This document shows positions 21,555-25,729 of a stretch of 25,729 bases of DNA, one piece after another. The translations under genes and the position numbers were made by a program. Source of the DNA: CALJIC01 sp039805565 (GTDB taxonomy: Bacteria > Chloroflexota > Chloroflexia > Chloroflexales > Roseiflexaceae); assembly GCA_039805565.1 (NCBI GenBank), contig JBDLTZ010000149.1, forward strand, positions 1-25,729, in the 5' to 3' direction. The notes beneath the pieces are model-generated. The model made no database searches, was not told where the DNA came from, and saw only the letters and a program-made list of their open reading frames with translations. The first letter of the stretch is position 1. Each line of letters starts with the position of its first letter.

Positions 21555-22493
21555 ATGACAGTTGGACGGACGCCACAGCTGAATGACGAGGACCTGGAGC
21601 TGCTCTCGGCTGCCATCGACGGCCGGCTGACAGTGGCTGAGCGCGGGGCGCTGGACGAGCGCCTGGAGCGCGAGCCGGCGCTGCGCGCGGCGCTCGATGA
21701 TCTGCGCACCACGGTGGCGACGCTGCGCCGGCTCGAGCCGGTCCGTCCGCCGCGCACGTTCACGATTGCCTCGGTCCAGGTCCGCCCTGCTCCCTCGGGC
21801 TGGCTCGACCTGATGCGCTGGGCGCCGGTGGCCGGCTCGCTCGCCGCGGTCCTGGTGGTGGCTGTGCTGGCACTGAGCGTGGTGGGCGGTGGTGGTATGG
21901 CTGGCGGTGGTCAGGGGGCGGGTGCGCCCATGGCGGCGAGTGCGCCAACGGCCCCCGCCGAGGCCTCTGCGATGCAGGCCCCGGCCGCGCCTGAGGCCGC
22001 GCCCGCCCCTGAGAGCGGCGCGGCACGCGTAGCCCCCACCGAGGCCGCACTGGAGGTCGCGCCAGCCGCACTGGAGGCCGCGCCGGCCGCCACCGCTCCC
22101 CCCGCGGCCACAGCCGCGCCAGCGATCGCTGCCGCCGAGGTGCCTGCGGCGACCGTGGCGCCGGAGAGCGCGGCGGCCGGGATCGCTGCCGCCGAGCCCA
22201 CTGGGGCGGCGGCGATTGCCGCGGGGACACCCGTCCCGAGCGGGACCGACGCCACGGCGAGCGAGAAGATCGGCATGACGACACCCCAGGTTATGGCGCA
22301 GGCCGACGCCGCCCTCGCGACCCCGGCAAGCTCCTCGCCGGGCACGACGGAGCTTCAGAGCCAGGCCCCTTCCACTCCTGGGAGCCCCGCGGGGACATCC
22401 CCGGCGCTCCCACTCCTCGTGCTGGCCGCGCTGGCGCTGGCGCTGGCCCTGATCGGCGCGTGGCTGTTCACGCGCTCGCGGCGCAGGCAGTAG
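21555..22493 (+). CDS. Putative anti-sigma factor with two membrane helices and Ala/Pro-rich linker
   Basis: 312 residues from ATG 21555; a GTG at 21543 is an alternative and neither has a clear ribosome site. Residues 8-60 (LNDEDLELLSAAIDGRLTVA, then ERGALDERLEREPALRAALD) are the acidic helical sigma-binding region found in anti-sigma factors, without a zinc motif. A membrane helix lies at about 91-110. About 170 residues of Ala/Pro/Thr low complexity follow, then a second hydrophobic helix at about 285-305 with a basic tail (TRSRRRQ). The long linker would loop outside the cell between two anchors, which is not the usual one-helix topology. The linker has no recognised sensor domain. Function is inferred from position and the N-terminal pattern. 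Confidence 0.75.
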   Translation: MTVGRTPQLNDEDLELLSAAIDGRLTVAERGALDERLEREPALRAALDDLRTTVATLRRLEPVRPPRTFTIASVQVRPAPSGWLDLMRWAPVAGSLAAVLVVAVLALSVVGGGGMAGGGQGAGAPMAASAPTAPAEASAMQAPAAPEAAPAPESGAARVAPTEAALEVAPAALEAAPAATAPPAATAAPAIAAAEVPAATVAPESAAAGIAAAEPTGAAAIAAGTPVPSGTDATASEKIGMTTPQVMAQADAALATPASSSPGTTELQSQAPSTPGSPAGTSPALPLLVLAALALALALIGAWLFTRSRRRQ

Positions 22494-22514
22494 CCTGAGG
22501 AAGGTCGGTCACTG

Positions 22515-23108
22515 GTGAGCGAAGAGAACGTGGAGGCCCTGGGCGGCGCTCAGTGGGCGCAGCGCCAGGTGTGGGTGCGGCCGACGCTGGTGGGCCTCCT
22601 CTTCGTGGCGCTGAACGTGGCCGCGTACCTGTGGCTGAGCTCCCCGGCTGGGCGGATAGTGCTCACCTCGCTGCGGGACTTCGCCGCGCCCGGCGCATTC
22701 GTGGTGATGCTGGTGTCCAACGCCACCGTGGTTGTGCCGGTGCCCTGGCCCGGCATCCTCATCCCGATCGCTCAGCAGAGCCAGAGCCTCTGGCCCATCC
22801 TGCTGGCCGGCGCGCTCGGGTCAGCCGTGGGCGAGTCCGTCGCCTTCTTCGTCGGGCGCTCGGGGCGCGGCGCGGTGCAGGACACGCGCATGTTCCGCTG
22901 GGTGCAGCGTCAGCTTCGCCACCCCTGGCGCGCCTTCGCCGCTTTGTTCCTGCTCTCGGCCCCGCCAAACCCGGTCTTCGATGTGGCGGGCCTCACCGCC
23001 GGCGCGATGGGCCTGCCCTTCTGGATGTTCTTCAGCGCCGTGCTCCTCGGACGCGTCATCCGCATCTGGATCATCCTGGCCCTCGCCGGGCTCGCCGGCC
23101 TTGGGTAG
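22515..23108 (+). CDS. VTT-domain (DedA/SNARE-associated family) membrane protein
   Basis: 197 residues, about five hydrophobic segments. The VTT-type core is visible: SNATVVVPVPWPGILIPIAQ, AGALGSAVGESVAFFVGRSG and LFLLSAPPNPVFDVAGLTAG, followed by a conserved AMGLPFWMFF stretch. Bacterial relatives act in membrane homeostasis, some as flippases for phosphatidylethanolamine or undecaprenyl phosphate; the substrate here is unknown. The start is GTG 22515 with GAGGAAGG about 12 nt upstream, somewhat far. It is 21 nt after the anti-sigma gene and may be the third gene of that operon, fitting an envelope-stress role. Confidence 0.8.
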   Translation: MSEENVEALGGAQWAQRQVWVRPTLVGLLFVALNVAAYLWLSSPAGRIVLTSLRDFAAPGAFVVMLVSNATVVVPVPWPGILIPIAQQSQSLWPILLAGALGSAVGESVAFFVGRSGRGAVQDTRMFRWVQRQLRHPWRAFAALFLLSAPPNPVFDVAGLTAGAMGLPFWMFFSAVLLGRVIRIWIILALAGLAGLG

Positions 23109-23138
23109 CGCCTGTGGCTACGCCCGCGCCGGACGTGC

Positions 23139-23160
23139 TATAATGTGCGACGTATCGCAC
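23139..23160 (+). promoter_or_regulatory. ruvB: ruvB -10 box and palindrome at the start site
   Basis: TATAAT (23139-23144) is followed at once by GTGCGA, CGTA, TCGCAC (23145-23160), a perfect 6-bp inverted repeat covering the expected start of transcription. It may be an operator or a 5' mRNA hairpin. The -35 position is not consensus. Confidence 0.5.
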
Positions 23161-23177
23161 GCCTGTGCGGAGGGTAG

Positions 23178-24224
23178 ATGAGCGACGACCGCGTCGTAAA
23201 CCCATCGTCTCGCGAGGATGACCAGCAGGTCGAGAAGAGCCTGCGTCCCAAGCGCCTGGCGGAGTACATCGGCCAGGAGAAGGTCATCGCGCAGCTGAAT
23301 ATCGCCATCGCCGCCGCCAAGGCCCGCAAGGAGCCGCTGGACCACACGCTGCTCTACGGGCCGCCCGGCCTGGGCAAGACCAGCCTCGCCGGCGTGCTGG
23401 CCAACGAGATGGGCGTGAGTATCAGGCTCACCTCCGGGCCGGCGATCGAGCGCGCCGGCGACCTCGCGGCCGTGCTCACCAACCTCCAGAAGGACGACAT
23501 CCTCTTTATCGACGAGATCCACCGCCTCAACCGCGCGATCGAGGAGGTGCTCTACCCGGCGATGGAGGATTTCGCGCTCGACATCATCGTGGGCAAGGGG
23601 CCCAGCGCGCGCAACCTGCGGCTCAAGCTCGCCCGCTTCACTGTGATCGGCGCCACCACGCGCGTCGCCCTGCTGACCTCGCCACTGCGCGACCGCTTCG
23701 GCAGCGTGCACCGGCTCGAGTTCTACTCCACCGATTCGCTCCACGAGATCGTCGTGCGCTCCGCGCGCATCCTCGGCGTGCAGACCACCCCCGATGGCGC
23801 CACCGAGATCGCGCGCCGCGCCCGCGGCACCCCCCGTATCGTCAACCGCCTCCTGCGCCGAGTGCGCGACTACGCCGAGGTGGTGGGCGGCGGCGTCATC
23901 ACGCTGGACGTGTCGCGCGAGGCCCTGGCACAGCTCGAGGTGGACGACCTCGGGCTCGATGAGAACGACCGCCGCCTGCTGCGGGCGATCATCGAGCTCT
24001 TCGGCGGCGGGCCGGTGGGGCTCTCCACCCTCGCCGCTGCCACCGCCGAGGAGGTGGACGCGATCGAGGATGTCTACGAGCCCTTCCTCATCCAGCTCGG
24101 CTTCCTCCAGCGCACCCCCCGCGGTCGTATTGCCACCCGCCGCGCCTATGAGCACCTCGGCATCCCCTACGTCGAGCGCACCGCCCCCGGCGATGCCCCA
24201 GATCAGGGCCGACTCTGGGGATAA
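23178..24224 (+). CDS. ruvB: Holliday junction branch-migration ATPase RuvB
   Basis: 348 residues, the usual RuvB length. As a hexameric AAA+ motor with RuvA it drives branch migration of Holliday junctions in recombination and repair. Motifs: LRPKRLAEYIGQEKV at the N-terminus, Walker A GPPGLGKT (61-68), Walker B DDILFIDEIHRLN, sensor 1 VIGATTR, arginine finger region LTSPLRDRFG, and sensor 2 GTPRIVNRLLRRVRDYAEV. The C-terminal winged helix ends EPFLIQLGFLQRTPRGR. ATG 23178 has GGAGGGT just upstream. It has its own promoter with a palindrome at the start site. RuvA and RuvC are not in the window. The C-terminal tail (TAPGDAPDQGRLWG) is species-specific. Confidence 0.97.
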   Translation: MSDDRVVNPSSREDDQQVEKSLRPKRLAEYIGQEKVIAQLNIAIAAAKARKEPLDHTLLYGPPGLGKTSLAGVLANEMGVSIRLTSGPAIERAGDLAAVLTNLQKDDILFIDEIHRLNRAIEEVLYPAMEDFALDIIVGKGPSARNLRLKLARFTVIGATTRVALLTSPLRDRFGSVHRLEFYSTDSLHEIVVRSARILGVQTTPDGATEIARRARGTPRIVNRLLRRVRDYAEVVGGGVITLDVSREALAQLEVDDLGLDENDRRLLRAIIELFGGGPVGLSTLAAATAEEVDAIEDVYEPFLIQLGFLQRTPRGRIATRRAYEHLGIPYVERTAPGDAPDQGRLWG

Positions 24225-24300
24225 CCCCGCCCTGAGTCGCTTTCGCTTCAAAAGTGTAATGTCATTGCTCCCGCCAGATGGCGACGTCGTCTTTGCGCCT

Positions 24301-24332
24301 CGGTATGTTCCGTGCTACAATCGGAAATACCG
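24301..24332. promoter_or_regulatory. Inverted repeat enclosing a TACAAT box
   Basis: CGGTATGTTCCG (24301-24312) pairs with CGGAAATACCG (24322-24332) with one bulge and a 9-nt loop. The loop contains TACAAT (24316-24321), a -10-like element. It may be an operator over an upstream promoter or the 3' hairpin of ruvB. Confidence 0.45.
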
Positions 24333-24365
24333 TGCCATGTCGCACTGTCCCCCCGGCGCTACCCC

Positions 24366-24394
24366 TTGCAATGCCTTGACGCTTGCGCTATAAT
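24366..24394 (+). promoter_or_regulatory. Promoter of the TPR gene
   Basis: TTGCAA (24366-24371), a 17-nt spacer and TATAAT (24389-24394). ATAATGC (24390-24396) and GCATTAT (24410-24416) form an inverted repeat that spans the -10 box and start site, a plausible repressor site. The leader is then about 120 nt. Confidence 0.7.
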
Positions 24395-24521
24395 GCTTAT
24401 TATCTTTACGCATTATGAGGCGCTCCTGCGCCTTCGCGACACGAGGAAGCGCCACCAGCCGTAAAAGATTACACTGTCCACGAAGCTTCGCTACCGCTGC
24501 GCGGACATCGGGAGGATCGCG

Positions 24522-25729
24522 ATGGCATCTCTGAGCCTGCAGGCGGCCTACCAACAAGCCCGGCAATGGCTCGAAAGCAACGACCTGGACCGAGCGATCG
24601 GCCTGGCGAAGCATATTCTCGAGAGCTACCCTCACAACCTCGATGCCTACCGCATTCTTGGTGAGGCACATCTCGCGCACCGCCACCTCGATCGCTCCCA
24701 GGACGCGTTTGAGCGCGTGCTGCGCTCGGACCCCGAGAACATCCCCGCGCACGTCGGCCTCGGCATTACGATGGAGCGCCGCGGCCAGCTCGAGCACGCG
24801 ATCGCTGAGTTTGAGCAGGCGCTCGAGATCAAGCCCGATATGCCCGAGCTCCGCGGCCAGCTGCTGCGGCTGTACGCCGAGGCGTGGGGCAGCGAGAACG
24901 CCCAGCTCCGCCTCAGCCGCGCCGGCCTGGCCCGCCTGTATGCCAAGGGCCACATGCTTCCCCAGGCGATCACCGAGTTCCGCCAGGTGGTCGCGGATTA
25001 TCCGGACCGCTTCGACGCGCGTGTGGCGCTGGCTGAGACGCTGTGGCGCAACGAGCAGGAGGAGGAGGCCGCCGAGACATGCCGCGCTATCCTCGAGGAG
25101 CGCCCGGAGTCGCTCAAGGCGAACCTGATCCTCGGCTATCTGGAGCTGGCCGCCGGGCGCCCCGCCGGCGAGCGCTACTGGAACGCCGCCTACCAGATGG
25201 ACCCCTACCTGACGGTCGCGCAGGCGCTGTTCGAGACGCTGCCGCCCGCCCCCGCCGCCGAGCCCGCCATCCCCGAGTGGGACGAGGAGCGCTGGCTCCA
25301 CGCCGACGACCTCCACGAGGAGCAGATCGCGGCTACCCGGCCGATGGATGCAGCGTCCTCGGCCATTGCCGACGACGACCGCGATACGCCGGTGCTGCGT
25401 CGCAGTGTGGTGGTGCCGAGTGTGGCGCCCGCACCTGTCGACCCTGAAGATGACTTCCTCGCCAGCCTGCTGGCGCTTGAGTCCCCCGCCCCTGCCCCGG
25501 CTCCCCCGGCAGCTCCGCCCGCCGCGGATGAGAGCGCCGACGACCTGGAGATGACGCCGTTCTCGCTGGCTGACCTGGGTCTGAGCGAGGACGAGATCTC
25601 CACGCTTGAGGGGAATGAGCGGCCCGCCACGCCGGCCGCGCCGGAGGCAGAGCCGGAGATTGAGATGATGCCGTTCTCGCTGGCTGACCTGGGTCTGAGC
25701 GAGGACGAGATCTCCACGCTTGAGGGGAA
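24522..25729 (+). CDS. TPR-repeat protein with acidic repeated C-terminal module, 3' end missing
   Basis: 402 complete codons before the window ends. ATG 24522 follows GGAGG with 6 nt spacing. Residues about 1-240 are tetratricopeptide helices, for example LESNDLDRAIGLAKHILESY, ERRGQLEHAIAEFEQALEIK and MLPQAITEFRQVVADYPDRF, so a protein-interaction scaffold. From about 245 the chain becomes acidic and Pro/Ala-rich. It then carries a repeated module with the core PFSLADLGLSEDEISTLEG, seen twice 38 residues apart, and a third could lie beyond the edge. There is no signal peptide. Similar TPR-plus-module proteins occur in Chloroflexia as I recall; no function is established. Confidence 0.85.
   Translation, partial: MASLSLQAAYQQARQWLESNDLDRAIGLAKHILESYPHNLDAYRILGEAHLAHRHLDRSQDAFERVLRSDPENIPAHVGLGITMERRGQLEHAIAEFEQALEIKPDMPELRGQLLRLYAEAWGSENAQLRLSRAGLARLYAKGHMLPQAITEFRQVVADYPDRFDARVALAETLWRNEQEEEAAETCRAILEERPESLKANLILGYLELAAGRPAGERYWNAAYQMDPYLTVAQALFETLPPAPAAEPAIPEWDEERWLHADDLHEEQIAATRPMDAASSAIADDDRDTPVLRRSVVVPSVAPAPVDPEDDFLASLLALESPAPAPAPPAAPPAADESADDLEMTPFSLADLGLSEDEISTLEGNERPATPAAPEAEPEIEMMPFSLADLGLSEDEISTLEG
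25548..25729 (+). repeat. In-frame direct repeat in the TPR gene
   Basis: 25556-25615 and 25670-25729 are identical over 60 bp, offset 114 nt (38 codons). The match extends back to 25548 and 25662 with one difference (ACG versus ATG). The second copy runs to the window edge. Confidence 0.95.

Larger units (their letters stand above)
24225..24521 (+). other. Intergenic region between ruvB and the TPR gene
   Basis: Nearly 300 bases with no gene. It holds an inverted repeat at 24301-24332, a promoter at 24366-24394 and a second inverted repeat over the -10 box, described separately. A GGCGC/GCGCC hairpin lies at about 24420-24433 in the leader. No T-run terminator for ruvB is seen. Confidence 0.7.

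Noticed and set aside
24206..24225. GGGG/CCCC around the ruvB stop as a terminator
   Set aside because: The stem is only 4 bp with a 4-nt loop and no T-run follows.
1..25729. A defence island, toxin-antitoxin pair or biosynthetic cluster
   Set aside because: No nuclease, restriction, toxin, retron, NRPS/PKS or phage families were recognised; the genes are housekeeping, signalling, envelope and metal functions.

Overview
The window is about 25.7 kb of high-GC DNA, roughly 70 % by eye, densely packed with genes on both strands. Several features point to a filamentous Chloroflexota bacterium (class Chloroflexia, Roseiflexus/Chloroflexus-like): an archaeal-type aspartyl-tRNA synthetase behind a T-box leader, GT-C glycosyltransferases with a C-terminal beta domain, PLD-type TrmB regulators, very long PAS/GAF kinases, and 7-bp repeat arrays between and inside genes. 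This placement rests on family knowledge and recognition, not on a search. No rRNA, tRNA, CRISPR array, transposase or phage gene was seen.

Layout. (1) 1-902 is the 3' part of a cysteine desulfurase gene. It converges on a minus-strand cluster of a Tat-exported ferritin-like protein, an ECF sigma factor and its RskA-type anti-sigma factor (899-3155). (2) An IMPACT/YigZ protein (minus) and a leaderless GT-C glycosyltransferase (plus) diverge at about 3.9 kb. The glycosyltransferase gene carries two repeat-derived insertions. (3) 6335-14046 is a signalling block: a soluble GAF-PAS histidine kinase, a divergent membrane PAS histidine kinase overlapping its OmpR-type response regulator, a CHASE3 methyl-accepting protein, and a stand-alone receiver with a degenerate acidic pocket. 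(4) 14069-15755 is a strong promoter, a T-box leader with terminator, a heptamer-repeat hairpin and aspS. A heptamer array separates aspS from the convergent WecA/TagO-like gene. (5) 17111-20754 is a putative metal-homeostasis unit: a consensus sigma-70 promoter, an operator-like palindrome, a TrmB-family regulator, a P1B-4-type metal ATPase and a membrane-anchored cytochrome-c-like haem protein. (6) 20888-23108 holds a second ECF sigma/anti-sigma pair and a VTT (DedA-like) membrane protein. (7) ruvB and the start of a large TPR protein with a repeated 38-residue module close the window.

The most unusual signal is the family of degenerate heptamer arrays. They occur at no fewer than six places: inside the glycosyltransferase gene, inside the metal ATPase gene, between the MCP and receiver genes, on both sides of aspS, and directly against the start codon of the WecA-like gene. 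Seven is not a multiple of three, so a one-unit change inside either gene would shift the reading frame; phase variation is an untested possibility. Other points of interest are the TrmB/P1B-4 ATPase pairing, a hairpin that covers the ribosome binding site of the first sigma factor, and a palindrome at the predicted ruvB transcription start.
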